Source of the DNA: JBEKYD01 sp052325345
GTDB taxonomy: Bacteria > Acidobacteriota > Terriglobia > Bryobacterales > Bryobacteraceae
Reading direction: 5' to 3'
NCBI GenBank assembly: GCA_052325345.1
Contig: JBKQVG010000224.1
Coordinates: 1-21,300 of the forward strand
DNA: 21,300 bases
A model generated the notes under the pieces. That model did no database searches. It was not told where the DNA came from and saw nothing but the letters and a program-made list of their open reading frames with translations. Position 1 is the stretch's first letter; each line of letters begins with the position of its first letter. A program made the position numbers and the translations under genes. Positions 6,401-13,858 of the stretch are shown here, piece by piece.

Positions 6401-8470
6401 CTACATCATGGCAACCGGCGGAGCGGGCTCATTGGGGTCGCCGGCCGCGCCCAGCGGAACGCGCAGCAGCACAAACGCGATCAGCGCCATCACACCCACT
6501 CCGGCCAGGTAGGACGGATTCCGGAACAGCAGCGGGAGCTGTTTGTCCTGGAAATCGTAAAAGGCTTTCACCAGGCCGGCCAGCGCTTCGCCGGCGATCA
6601 AGCCGGAAGCCGCCAGCACGCCTACGTTTTCCACCCGCGCGCGCTGCGCTTCGTTCAGGCCCTTTCTCCGCGCCAGCGAGTCTCCGAACCAGCGAATCAC
6701 GCCGCCCACGAAAATCGCCGCGGTGATCGAAATCGGCAGATACATGCCAATGGCCACCAGCATGGGGCTCTTGACCCGGAACAGGATCATGGCGAAGCCC
6801 AGCAGGATGCCGGTCACCACCAGCGGCCATGCCATGTCGCCGCCCACAATGCCCTGCGCCAGCGAGGCCATCAGCCCGGCCTGCGGCGCCGAGAGCGCCT
6901 TGTCGCCGAAGCCGGTGCCGCCTTTATTAATGTTGCCCTGGTAGAGAATCATCAGCGGGAAGTACATCACCGCGCTGGCCACCACCACGGCTATCAGCTC
7001 GGCGATCTGAATGCTGCGCGGCGTGCCGCCCAGAATATAGCCGACTTTGAAATCCTGCAGCAGCTCGCCGGCCACGGCCGACGACACGCACACCACCGCC
7101 GCCACGCCCAGCACGGCCACCACGCCGCTGGTTCCGGAGACGCCCATCGATACCATCAGCAGCGCCGCGATAACCAGCGTCGAAAGCGTCAACCCGGAGA
7201 TGGGGTTGTTGGACGACCCGATCACGCCCACCAGATACCCCGATACGGTGGCAAAGAAGAAGCCCACGATCAGCATCACCAGCGCGGCGGCAATGCCGCC
7301 GCTCACCAGGCCGGACAGATAGACGTAGAGCACGCACATGAGCAGGAAGGTGCAGCCGATCAGCGCGAACACGGTTTTCGAGCTCATGTAACGCTCCGTG
7401 CGGCTCAGGGTTTCCAGGTCGGGCGCGCCGCCCTTCAACTCCGAAAAGGCTTTGCCCAGGCCCGCGATCAGGCTCTTGCGCATGCGGAACAGGGTGTAGC
7501 CGGTGCCCACCATCATGCTGCCGACGGCGACCGGCCGTACGATGTAGCGCCATACCGCGTTGGCGAGCCCGACCCAGCTTTCGTCGCTGGGATTGGCCGG
7601 CAGAAAGGCTTGCAACTGCGGGCCCAGAAAAAACATCAACAGCGGGATCAGTAATCCCCAGACCAGCACGCTGCCCGAAAAATTGAGCGCCGCCAGCTCC
7701 GGGCCGATAATGTAGCCCACCCCGATGAACGCCGTGCTCACGGTGGGGGCGGAAACCGACGAGACGCCGCCCGCGCTCAGGACGCTTTTGGTGCCCTCCG
7801 GGCCCAGCCGCAGCAGGCTCTGGCCCAGGCGGCCCACGCGGAAGAAGAAGTCGCGGTCCGGCGCGAAACACTGGAAGACGCCGGCCAGATAGACCGCCGC
7901 GCCGAAGCCCATGTTGTAGAAGAGGTACTTGGCGGCGCTGGCGCCGGCTCGTCCGGCTTTGTGAATTTCACCAGCCGCCACCGATTCGGGAAAAGGCAGC
8001 TCCGGATCTTCCACCATCACGCGCCGAATGAGGGAGACGAACAGAACTCCCAGCACGGCGCCCACAATCATGAGCGAGGTGGATTTGAAATACGCCGGGT
8101 CGGCGGCCAGGGCCCACATGCTGGCCCAGAAGCCCAGGTGCGTGGGAATCACGGGCGGCGCCCACACGCGGGCGATATAGAACGCCGGCAGGGTGAAGAC
8201 CGCTCCAGCGGCAACCGATTCGCCGATGGTGCCGGCCGTGCGCGCGATGTTCTCCTCCAGCACGGAGCCTTTGACCAGGCGCAGCACGGCCATGCCAATG
8301 ACCGCGGCCGGATAAGTGGCGGCGATGGTCTGGCCGGCGCGCAAACCGAGATATGCATTGGCCGCGCCCAGGACCACGGTCATGGACAGGCCGAGCAGTA
8401 CGGCGCGCGGCGTCAACTCGCGCATCTTGACGTTTTCCGGCACGAACGGCCGGTGTTTGACTGGCGTCAT
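6401..8470 (-). CDS. OPT-family oligopeptide transporter
   Basis: A 689-aa polytopic inner-membrane protein with about 14-16 hydrophobic segments. Near the N-terminus PRAVLLGLSMTVVLGAANAYLGLRAGQTIAATYPAAVIGM matches the OPT superfamily opening, where NAYLGL-x-G-x-T is characteristic. Other family-typical stretches are ARTAGTIGES, ELPFPES, SAPTVSTAFIGVGYIIGPELA, GSSNNPISGLTLSTL, VSSAVAGELLQDFKVGYILGGTPRSIQ and KSPMLVAIGMYLPISIT. The family imports small peptides or metal-chelate ligands by proton coupling; the substrate cannot be read here. Its start overlaps the stop of the YqeY-like gene as ATGA, and the next gene begins 2 bp after its stop, so it is clearly the second gene of an operon. Length is normal for bacterial OPT proteins. 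Confidence 0.95.
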   Translation of the reverse strand: MTPVKHRPFVPENVKMRELTPRAVLLGLSMTVVLGAANAYLGLRAGQTIAATYPAAVIGMAVLRLVKGSVLEENIARTAGTIGESVAAGAVFTLPAFYIARVWAPPVIPTHLGFWASMWALAADPAYFKSTSLMIVGAVLGVLFVSLIRRVMVEDPELPFPESVAAGEIHKAGRAGASAAKYLFYNMGFGAAVYLAGVFQCFAPDRDFFFRVGRLGQSLLRLGPEGTKSVLSAGGVSSVSAPTVSTAFIGVGYIIGPELAALNFSGSVLVWGLLIPLLMFFLGPQLQAFLPANPSDESWVGLANAVWRYIVRPVAVGSMMVGTGYTLFRMRKSLIAGLGKAFSELKGGAPDLETLSRTERYMSSKTVFALIGCTFLLMCVLYVYLSGLVSGGIAAALVMLIVGFFFATVSGYLVGVIGSSNNPISGLTLSTLVIAALLMVSMGVSGTSGVVAVLGVAAVVCVSSAVAGELLQDFKVGYILGGTPRSIQIAELIAVVVASAVMYFPLMILYQGNINKGGTGFGDKALSAPQAGLMASLAQGIVGGDMAWPLVVTGILLGFAMILFRVKSPMLVAIGMYLPISITAAIFVGGVIRWFGDSLARRKGLNEAQRARVENVGVLAASGLIAGEALAGLVKAFYDFQDKQLPLLFRNPSYLAGVGVMALIAFVLLRVPLGAAGDPNEPAPPVAMM

Positions 8471-8913
8471 TGCAGCCGCGCCCTCACTTTTTCGCTGAGG
8501 GATTTTCCGTCCACGGTCTTGCCCGCCAGTTTCGCCTGGGCCGCCTTCATGACCACACCCATCTGCTTCAACGAAGCGATGCCGGTTTCGGAAAGCGCGG
8601 CGGCAAGGGCTGCTTCGACTTCCGCTTCGGTGGCCGCGGCGGGCAGATAGGTTTCGATCAGCGCGCGCTCGGCTTCTTCCTTCCGCGCCTGTTCGGTGCG
8701 CCCGGCTTTATGAAACATCTCGGCGGCGTCGATGCGCTGCTTGATGAGCATCTTTAGAACCTGCATTTCGGCGGCTTCGTCGAGCGGCTTGGGAGAATCC
8801 ACCTTCTGCTTCATGAGCGCGGCTTTGATCATTCGCAGGGCGCTCAAGCGGGCTTCTTCCCTGCCTTTCATGGCAGCCACCATGTCCTGCTGGATGCGAT
8901 CGATGAGGGGCAT
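8467..8913 (-). CDS. yqeY: YqeY/GatB C-terminal-like protein
   Basis: Start placed at 8913 (MPLIDRIQQDM), giving 148 aa, the usual YqeY length. A longer in-frame version starting at 8973 would run through the TATAAT promoter and adds an atypical Arg-rich stretch. Family features: KGREEARLSALRMIKAALM near residues 15-33, EAERALIETYLPAAATEAEVEAAL in the middle, and the C-terminal MGVVMKAAQAKLAGKTVDGKSLSEKVRARL, which corresponds to the tRNA-binding-like tail domain of GatB. YqeY proteins are cytosolic, often called amidotransferase-like, and sometimes occur near rpsU or dnaG; neither is here. The precise role is not established in the family. It is the first gene of the four-gene operon and overlaps the transporter start by 4 bp. 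Confidence 0.9.
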   Translation of the reverse strand: MPLIDRIQQDMVAAMKGREEARLSALRMIKAALMKQKVDSPKPLDEAAEMQVLKMLIKQRIDAAEMFHKAGRTEQARKEEAERALIETYLPAAATEAEVEAALAAALSETGIASLKQMGVVMKAAQAKLAGKTVDGKSLSEKVRARLQ

Positions 8914-8923
8914 AATGTCTGTT

Positions 8924-8929
8924 ATTATA
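8924..8929 (-). promoter_or_regulatory. TATAAT -10 box of the YqeY-OPT operon
   Basis: On the minus strand a perfect TATAAT ends 10 bp before the ATG at 8913, so transcription would begin only a few bases from the start codon (near-leaderless mRNA). A TTGAAC hexamer lies 20 bp further upstream, which is longer than standard -35 spacing. No Shine-Dalgarno sequence is visible, consistent with leaderless initiation. Confidence 0.55.
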
Positions 8930-9041
8930 CGGCCTCGTTTTTTGGGGCCGTTCAACCGGCTTCTGGTACACACCCGTCGTAAGCTCGAAGCCGCTGTGGC
9001 TGGAACTGCCCGGAGGTCCCGTGGGTCGCCCGTGCCTGGCC

Positions 9042-9470
9042 CTACTTCGCCTGGATCTGGCGGAGGTAGACCAGCAAGGCGTCGACGCGTTGGCCGACCG
9101 TGTTGGGATCGCCGATCTTGGTAAAGATTTTTCCCCAGACCGGCATGGCTTCGGTGCCGTGCGACGGCATCATGTCCTGCCCGAGAATGATCTTTCTGAT
9201 GTCCGCCTCGGGGAATTTACCGGCATGATTGTGGCTGATCTGCGTCAGATCGATGGGCGGGGTCTTGAGCGCCCGCGCGGCGGGACCGTCGCCCTTGGCG
9301 TCGCGGCCATGGCACGCGGCGCAGTAGTCCTCGTAGATCGCCTGCCCGTTGAAGGCCGCCTTGCCGGCCGGAGTTTGCGCCTTGCCGGGAGGGGCGCCGG
9401 CGGTGGCCGCGATCAGTAAACCCGTTAATAGAAGATAAGGAAATGCCAGGTCTCTGTTCATAGCGAACAT
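9042..9470 (-). CDS. Secreted class I cytochrome c
   Basis: A 142-aa protein with an N-terminal signal peptide (hydrophobic stretch ~9-25, Ala-rich cleavage region near 25-32) and one haem site, Cys50-Ala-Ala-Cys53-His54, preceded by the typical GQAIYEDYC. The axial Met is probably Met109 in AMPVWGKIF. The C-terminal helix with DALLVYLRQIQAK is typical of small soluble c-type cytochromes. It acts in the periplasm as an electron carrier; redox partners cannot be named because no oxidase or dehydrogenase gene is adjacent. Two Met codons (9470 and 9461) are possible starts and neither has a clear ribosome site. It is a single gene: the YqeY promoter lies 130 bp downstream and the amidohydrolase gene ends 267 bp upstream. 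Confidence 0.9.
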   Translation of the reverse strand: MFAMNRDLAFPYLLLTGLLIAATAGAPPGKAQTPAGKAAFNGQAIYEDYCAACHGRDAKGDGPAARALKTPPIDLTQISHNHAGKFPEADIRKIILGQDMMPSHGTEAMPVWGKIFTKIGDPNTVGQRVDALLVYLRQIQAK

Positions 9471-9690
9471 GGTAGGCCATTGCCCGCAAAATGGGAAGGC
9501 CGGCGCTATCGTTCAAGCCGCCGTTGAAGGCGCGGGGGGGGCGCTGGGGCCCGCGTTGCTGCACAAGATGCTCGCGGTTGCCATTTCAGCGTTGAAGACC
9601 TGTGACGGTTGATGCAGACGCGGTAGGGCTCTGTATACGTCCTCTCGATTCGCGCCAGCGAACCTTCATTGCCGCCCTAATTATGCCCAG

Positions 9691-9720
9691 GTCTTCTTCG
9701 TCCGCGCGCGGCGGGAAGAC
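9691..9720 (-). terminator. Hairpin downstream of amidohydrolase gene
   Basis: GTCTTC and GAAGAC flank an inner CCGC-GC-GCGG palindrome, 17 bp after the amidohydrolase stop on the minus strand. No T-run follows, so this is only a candidate terminator. The rest of 9471-9737 shows no gene. Confidence 0.3.
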
Positions 9721-9737
9721 ATGAGCCCCACGCCCCC

Positions 9738-10919
9738 TCACCTTTTCTTGAAAACTTTGCCGCCCTTCATAACGAAGACCACCTTGCGGACGGCGGTGAT
9801 GTCGCTCAGCGGGTCGCCGGCGGTGGCCACCAGGTCGGCCTGAAATCCCGGTGCGATGACGCCGATCTGGCTGCCGAGCCCCAGCGATTCGGCGGCCACG
9901 GAGGTGGCGCTTGCGAGCGCATCTTCGGGCCGCTCGTGCCCATCCTGGACGCGGTAGATGAACTCCTCGGCATTGCGTCCATGGGCGCCGGAGACGGCGT
10001 CGGTGCCGAACACGATTTTCACGTGGCGCTCGCGGGCGCGTTCGAGCACGTCGGCCGTGGGCGCCAGGCCGGCTTTCAGCGTGGCGGCCACCTGCGCGGT
10101 GAAATTGAAACTGGCAAGGTCCTCCAGGTAGTTGTGCAGCACCAGCAGGTTGGGATCGAACCAGGTGCCGCGCGCGGCCATCAGGTCGAGCGTCTCGTCG
10201 GTAAGGAAAGTGCCGTGTTCAATCGACGTGCATCCCGCCAGCACGGCGGCGCGGGCGCCGGCATCGCCGATGGCGTGTACCACGGAGCGCAAGCCCACGG
10301 CTTTGGCCTCGGAGCAAACCGCCTGAATCTGCGCGTCCGACATGCTCTGGTTGCCGCCCGCTCCCAGTCCGGTGGTGGCGAACAGCTTGATCACGTCGGC
10401 GCCATCCTGCTTGGTTTTGCGGACCAGCGCGCGCAGCGCCTCCGGGTCGCCGCCGGTGGCCTGAATCTGGCGAAACGAAGTCAGAATGCGCGGTCCCGGT
10501 ATTTCGTCTCGACTCACGCGGTCGCGGACCACCGCATCCACCGCCGCGCCCACGCTCTGGACGGTGGTAAAGCCGCCCAGCAGGGTCACGCGCGCGTTTT
10601 CGGCCGTGGCCCGCTCCTCCACCGCCGGATCCTCGCGGCCGCTCACGTTCTTGTGGTTTGCGTTGAAGTGCCAGTTCAGATGAACGTGGGTGTCGATCCA
10701 GCCCGGCATCACGGTCAGGCCGCGCAAGTCGTAAGTGGCCCGGCCGCGAGCCGCGCCGACGGAGCGGATTCGCCCATCCTCGATGACGATATCGAGATTC
10801 TTCAGCACGGCGCCCCGGCCGTCCAGAATCGTGCTGGTCCGGATTATGACCCGGCCGGAGGGCGTCTGGGCCAGCGCGGCCGAAGCCAGCGCGAGAACTA
10901 CAAGGATCGAGCGCATCAT
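9738..10919 (-). CDS. Secreted metal-dependent amidohydrolase (imidazolonepropionase/prolidase-like)
   Basis: A 393-aa protein with a signal peptide (hydrophobic ~4-17, ALA-Q cleavage near residue 17) and a complete amidohydrolase-superfamily metal site: His78-x-His80 in DTHVHL after the GWID turn, Lys178 in DVIKLFATTG (likely carboxylated bridging Lys), His215 in VVHAIGD, His235 in SIEHGT and Asp307 in FGTDA. N- and C-terminal strands (ILDGRG; PGFQADLVATAGDPL) form the usual beta-sandwich. Family members hydrolyse C-N bonds in cyclic amides or Xaa-Pro and N-acyl-amino-acid dipeptides, and the exported ones are often annotated as Xaa-Pro dipeptidases; substrate is not readable here. Two adjacent Met codons begin the gene (10919, 10916). 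It lies downstream of a large inverted repeat, separate from the AAA gene. Confidence 0.92.
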   Translation of the reverse strand: MMRSILVVLALASAALAQTPSGRVIIRTSTILDGRGAVLKNLDIVIEDGRIRSVGAARGRATYDLRGLTVMPGWIDTHVHLNWHFNANHKNVSGREDPAVEERATAENARVTLLGGFTTVQSVGAAVDAVVRDRVSRDEIPGPRILTSFRQIQATGGDPEALRALVRKTKQDGADVIKLFATTGLGAGGNQSMSDAQIQAVCSEAKAVGLRSVVHAIGDAGARAAVLAGCTSIEHGTFLTDETLDLMAARGTWFDPNLLVLHNYLEDLASFNFTAQVAATLKAGLAPTADVLERARERHVKIVFGTDAVSGAHGRNAEEFIYRVQDGHERPEDALASATSVAAESLGLGSQIGVIAPGFQADLVATAGDPLSDITAVRKVVFVMKGGKVFKKR

Positions 10920-10944
10920 GACTCCCGATTGTATCGCCGGCCGG

Positions 10945-11220
10945 CGTGGCGCAGGCTGTCAAGCCTGCTGAGCCGAGAGTCCGAACTCCTGATGTCGCCC
11001 CGGCATTCCGCGTGGCCAGGGAAAATGACCCGACCCAGAGGTGGGACAGACGATCGTCGTTTGTCGTCTGTCAGGCTGTTACGCCTTGGCGAGGGCCCGA
11101 CAGACCCCCAAAAACGATGGTCTGTCCCACCGCCTCACCGCCGAACCCTGGCTCAACCCAAATTCCACGACATCAGGAGTTCGGACTCTCGGCTCTGCAG
11201 GCTTGACAGCCTGCGCCACG
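10945..11220. repeat. 276-bp compound inverted repeat (53-bp arms around a palindromic element)
   Basis: The left arm (10945-10997) and right arm (11168-11220) are reverse complements at 52 of 53 positions; the single mismatch is T at 10969. Each arm carries its own perfect hairpin, a 7-bp GCAGGCT/AGCCTGC stem around a 4-base loop (10951-10968 and 11197-11214). The interior holds a second palindromic element (11040-11131). No coding potential, no transposase and no clear target-site duplication is visible. It fills nearly the whole gap between the amidohydrolase and AAA genes. It resembles a MITE- or REP-like non-autonomous element, with one element nested in another. Confidence 0.85.
11040..11131. 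repeat. Palindromic dispersed element, copy 1
   Basis: The outer ends (18 bp from GGTGGGACAGAC, and the reverse complement ending at 11131) match at 17 of 18 positions. Inside lie GTCTGTCAGGC and GCCCGACAGAC, an inner pair matching at 10 of 11 positions. Because GACAGAC and GTCTGTC alternate four times, the DNA can fold either as one long hairpin or as two tandem hairpins (9-bp GACAGACGA/TCGTCTGTC and 8-bp GACAGACC/GGTCTGTC). A closely similar copy lies at 17892-17988. Confidence 0.85.
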
Positions 11221-11256
11221 ACTTAAATGAACGGAAAGCTGAGCGCTGAAAGCTTC

Positions 11257-12786
11257 TTATCTATCCAACTGGTTCGGCGATGCCCGCACAGCCCTTTCGA
11301 AGGCCCAGCCGCGAATGTGCGCGATCTGCTCCTTCATGGTGCGGGACAAGGGAACGATGCGGACGGCGGTGTCGATGAGGTCCTGTTCGCCGATCTGACG
11401 GCCTTGCAAGCGCGCCTCGGTGATGGCCGACACCACGCACTGCTCCACTTCGGCGCCGGCCCAGCCGATGGTGAAGGCGACCAACTGCTTCAGGTCGAAG
11501 GCGGCGGGATCCACGCCGCGGCGGCTGAGGTGAATCTTGAAGATCTCGATGCGCTCTTCGTCGATGGGCAGGTCGACGAAGAAGACCTCGTCGAAGCGGC
11601 CCTTGCGGATCATTTCGGCGGGGAGCAGGTCGATGCGGTTGGCGGTGGCAGCCACGAACAGGCCGCGGGTTTTTTCCTGCATCCAGGTAAGGAAGAAGGC
11701 GAAGATGCGCCCCTGCTCGCCCCCGGATTCGGTGGAGGTAATGCCCATCTCGATCTCGTCGAACCAAAGCACCGCGGGCGCCATGTCCTCCATCATGCGG
11801 CAGGCCTGCACAAACGCGCCCTCCGGCTTGCCGTGGCGGCCGGAAAAGATTTCGATCATGTCGATGCGGTAGAGCGGAAGCCCGAAACTGGAGGCGATGG
11901 CCTTTACCGAAAGGCTTTTGCCGCAGCCGGGAATGCCCATCAGGAGCACGCCCTTGGGAACGATTTCCGAGTCCAGCTCGTCGCGCATCTGGAAGAGCTT
12001 GCGGCGCTCCAGCAGCCATTTCTTCAAGCCCTGCAGGCCGCCGATCTCGCCCAGGCTGGTAGGCTCGGCCACAAATTCGATGAAGCCGGTGCGATTGACC
12101 AGCAGGCGTTTCTCTTCGAGCACCGCCGGCAGCGCATCGGGGCCGAGCCGCGGGCTCGCCGCCAGGGCCCGCCGGAGAGCGTAGCGGGCCTCGTCCAGGG
12201 TGAGACCCTGCAGCGCGGAGGCGATCGAGTGGATCACCGGAGCGGGCGGCGCAATGTCCGCGGTCTCTTCCCGCAGAAAAGCCGACAGCTCGGTCACGTC
12301 GGGCGGACGGAGCTCGACAAAAATGACGCTGCGCTCGATTTCTTCCGGCAAAAACCGCACCGGAGACGTGATGACTACGTACTTGCCGCGGTCCAGACAG
12401 GCCTCGTAGACGTCGCGCAGGCGCCGGCGGATTTCCATGGAGTCGCGGAGGGGTTCGTGAAAATCCTTGAGGTGGAAGATGGCGCCGTCCCGGTGAGCGG
12501 CGATGAAATCCAGAACGGCGCGGGGCGTTAACGCGCCGGGCTCCGCGGCGCCGTCGCGGCTCATGCCTTCGGTGAGACTCCATTCCCACACCGGCGTTGG
12601 CTCGGGGGCGAGCCGCAGGGAAACCTCCCCCAGCACGCGGCGCACCCGCTGCTCCTCGGAGGAGCGGATGTAGGTAAGCGGCCGGCCGGACGCGAAAATG
12701 TCGCGAATCAGCCTAGCCGCGCGGCTCTCGGCGGGGCCGGCCGGGTCGGGTGTGGCAACGGGAGATTGCGCTTGCTTGCTGGCCAT
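11257..12786 (-). CDS. Ycf46-like AAA-family ATPase
   Basis: A 509-aa soluble protein. The N-terminal half (~1-240) is a diverged inactive-looking ATPase-type domain (AIFHLKDFH; YVVITSPVRFLPEEIE), as in cyanobacterial and plastid Ycf46. The C-terminal half is a full AAA module: GG-LQGLKKWL start, Walker A GIPGCGKS (284-291), Walker B AVLWFDEIE (338-346), sensor-1 ATANRID (Asn383), and arginine-finger region RKGRFDEVFFVDLP (Arg394, Arg397). The Asp-Glu pair is intact, so ATP hydrolysis is expected. In cyanobacteria Ycf46 has been linked to CO2 uptake and photosynthesis regulation; in a non-phototroph the role is unknown, so I give no symbol. Single minus-strand gene. No strong ribosome site precedes ATG 12786. 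Confidence 0.85.
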   Translation of the reverse strand: MASKQAQSPVATPDPAGPAESRAARLIRDIFASGRPLTYIRSSEEQRVRRVLGEVSLRLAPEPTPVWEWSLTEGMSRDGAAEPGALTPRAVLDFIAAHRDGAIFHLKDFHEPLRDSMEIRRRLRDVYEACLDRGKYVVITSPVRFLPEEIERSVIFVELRPPDVTELSAFLREETADIAPPAPVIHSIASALQGLTLDEARYALRRALAASPRLGPDALPAVLEEKRLLVNRTGFIEFVAEPTSLGEIGGLQGLKKWLLERRKLFQMRDELDSEIVPKGVLLMGIPGCGKSLSVKAIASSFGLPLYRIDMIEIFSGRHGKPEGAFVQACRMMEDMAPAVLWFDEIEMGITSTESGGEQGRIFAFFLTWMQEKTRGLFVAATANRIDLLPAEMIRKGRFDEVFFVDLPIDEERIEIFKIHLSRRGVDPAAFDLKQLVAFTIGWAGAEVEQCVVSAITEARLQGRQIGEQDLIDTAVRIVPLSRTMKEQIAHIRGWAFERAVRASPNQLDR

Positions 12787-13131
12787 TTCAGATGGACTCG
12801 GTGTTGGAGGCTTCCTTCTTCATTATGGGTGAAAGCAACCACCCCCGAGGCTCTGTTGAGCGGGCGCCTGGATTGGCCTATCCTGAAACCGGCGTGTCAC
12901 GGGCGGGCCGAGGGCCTGCCGAAGGCTGGCCGGGCCTGCCGATTTACGCCGGGCGCGACGCGGGAAGTTCTTGAAAACTTTGGATATTGGAAGGAATTAC
13001 GCGGCGGAAACGGCCGGTGGGAGACTAGCCGGAAAGAATTACACGGGATCGAGCCGCGCGGTCCACCATTTGCTCTGTGTTCAGGCGCCATCGAGGTTTT
13101 GCGGCAAACGTGCAAGGACCACGACAACATC
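12787..13131. other. 345-bp divergent intergenic region
   Basis: This gap lies between the start of the AAA gene (minus) and the HTH gene (plus). The plus frame stays open through it, but the translation is Arg/Trp/Gly-rich, lacks family features and lacks a ribosome site, so it is not added to the HTH gene. A less GC-rich stretch with TTGAAAAC near 12973 may carry the HTH promoter, but the -10 position is poor. I see no other feature. Confidence 0.4.
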
Positions 13132-13380
13132 ATGAAAAGCAGCCCCTCGGAGCTCCGCCGCGAGCTCGTCCTGCACCGGGAGGAAAAGCCTATCTCCCTC
13201 CGGGAAATCTCCGATTCGACTAAAATCGGCATGTGCTATCTCGAAGCAATTGAATCGGGGGATTTCCACAAGCTGCCCGGCGGGATCTACGCAACCAGTT
13301 ATCTTCGCCAATATGCGCGGGCGGTCGCCTATGACGAGAACGCTCTCATCCGCTATTATCAAGACACGGTGAAGCACTGA
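13132..13380 (+). CDS. RodZ-type helix-turn-helix protein (HTH_25-like), soluble
   Basis: The 82-aa product begins at ATG 13132; an AAGGA stretch lies about 13 bp upstream. Nearly the whole protein is one helix-turn-helix domain of the RodZ/Cro-like kind: ISLREISDSTKIGMCYLEAIESGDFHKLPGG, then IYATSYLRQYARAVAYDENALIRYYQ. The block LEAIE-x-GDF-x-x-LP-x-G-x-Y is the family signature. In RodZ this cytosolic domain binds MreB and is followed by a membrane helix and periplasmic domain. Here the chain stops directly after the domain, so it is soluble and may act as a DNA- or protein-binding regulator. The next gene starts 2 bp after its stop, suggesting coupled expression. Confidence 0.8.
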   Translation: MKSSPSELRRELVLHREEKPISLREISDSTKIGMCYLEAIESGDFHKLPGGIYATSYLRQYARAVAYDENALIRYYQDTVKH

Positions 13381-13382
13381 GC

Positions 13383-13781
13383 ATGTCCTCCATGTCTTCA
13401 CGCTTGGGCAATGCGGCTGTTCAAGTACGGGCCGTATTGGGCACGGTGGGCGAAACCCTGTGTCTCGACGACTCCGAGCACGGGACTTCGCTCATCCTGC
13501 TGGTCACCAATCCGTCGGGACGAAGAGTGCGCATCACGGGCTGCTATGGAGAACGGAAGACGGGCTGGCGCGGCCGGCGCCGCGAACGCTTTTCGATCGC
13601 GATGCACGGTCTTCCGCACGACTTTGCCGTAGACGGAAACCGGTGCCTGGCGTGGACCGAAACGGCAGCCCTGCCAAACATGGCGGGCCTGGCACGGCTT
13701 TACGTGGAAGATAGCGACGGCGCCGAATGGCCGGTGGAAGACGAACAGCGCCTCAAGCTGATTGTCGACCGGCTGACGTAA
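13383..13781 (+). CDS. Hypothetical protein coupled to the RodZ-type HTH gene
   Basis: I do not recognise this 132-aa protein. It has no signal peptide or membrane helix. The sequence suggests a beta-rich fold: LILLVTNPSG, RRVRITGCYG, RFSIAMHGLPHDFAVDG, then LARLYVEDSDGAEWPV, ending in LKLIVDRLT. A basic cluster (RKTGWRGRRRERF, ~58-70) could contact nucleic acid or polyanion. Two further start codons lie close by (MSS-MSS), and the first follows the HTH stop by 2 bp without its own clear ribosome site, so translation probably depends on the HTH gene. Its role is likely linked to that protein. It ends in a shared gap holding the pal terminator hairpin. Confidence 0.7.
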   Translation: MSSMSSRLGNAAVQVRAVLGTVGETLCLDDSEHGTSLILLVTNPSGRRVRITGCYGERKTGWRGRRRERFSIAMHGLPHDFAVDGNRCLAWTETAALPNMAGLARLYVEDSDGAEWPVEDEQRLKLIVDRLT

Positions 13782-13806
13782 GGGGTACGCCGGAAGCTTT
13801 TATCTT

Positions 13807-13848
13807 TTAAAAAAGCGGGGCAGACGACATGCCGGAATCGTCTGCCCC
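13807..13848 (-). terminator. Intrinsic terminator of the pal gene
   Basis: GGGGCAGACGA and TCGTCTGCCCC (13817-13827 and 13838-13848) form a perfect 11-bp stem with a 10-base loop. Read on the minus strand it is followed at once by GCTTTTTTAAAAG, giving a classic stem plus T-run 11 bp after the pal stop. On the plus strand no T-run follows. Confidence 0.8.
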
Positions 13849-13858
13849 AACAGAGCCA

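Noticed and set aside
6389..7654. Plus-strand frame opposite the OPT transporter, very rich in His and Gln
   Set aside because: It is the complement of hydrophobic codons of a clear membrane protein and has no ribosome site.
8914..8973. Longer N-terminus for the YqeY-like protein
   Set aside because: It would be read through a perfect TATAAT box and exceeds the usual family length.
12766..13131. Upstream extension of the RodZ-type HTH gene
   Set aside because: The extra 122 residues have atypical composition and no family match, and would overlap the divergent AAA gene start; ATG 13132 fits the domain start.
13801..13848. Palindrome near the 132-aa gene end as a third copy of the dispersed element
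   Set aside because: It shares the GGGCAGACGA flavour with the repeats, but has a single simple stem, a different loop and a T-run, so an intrinsic terminator explains it.
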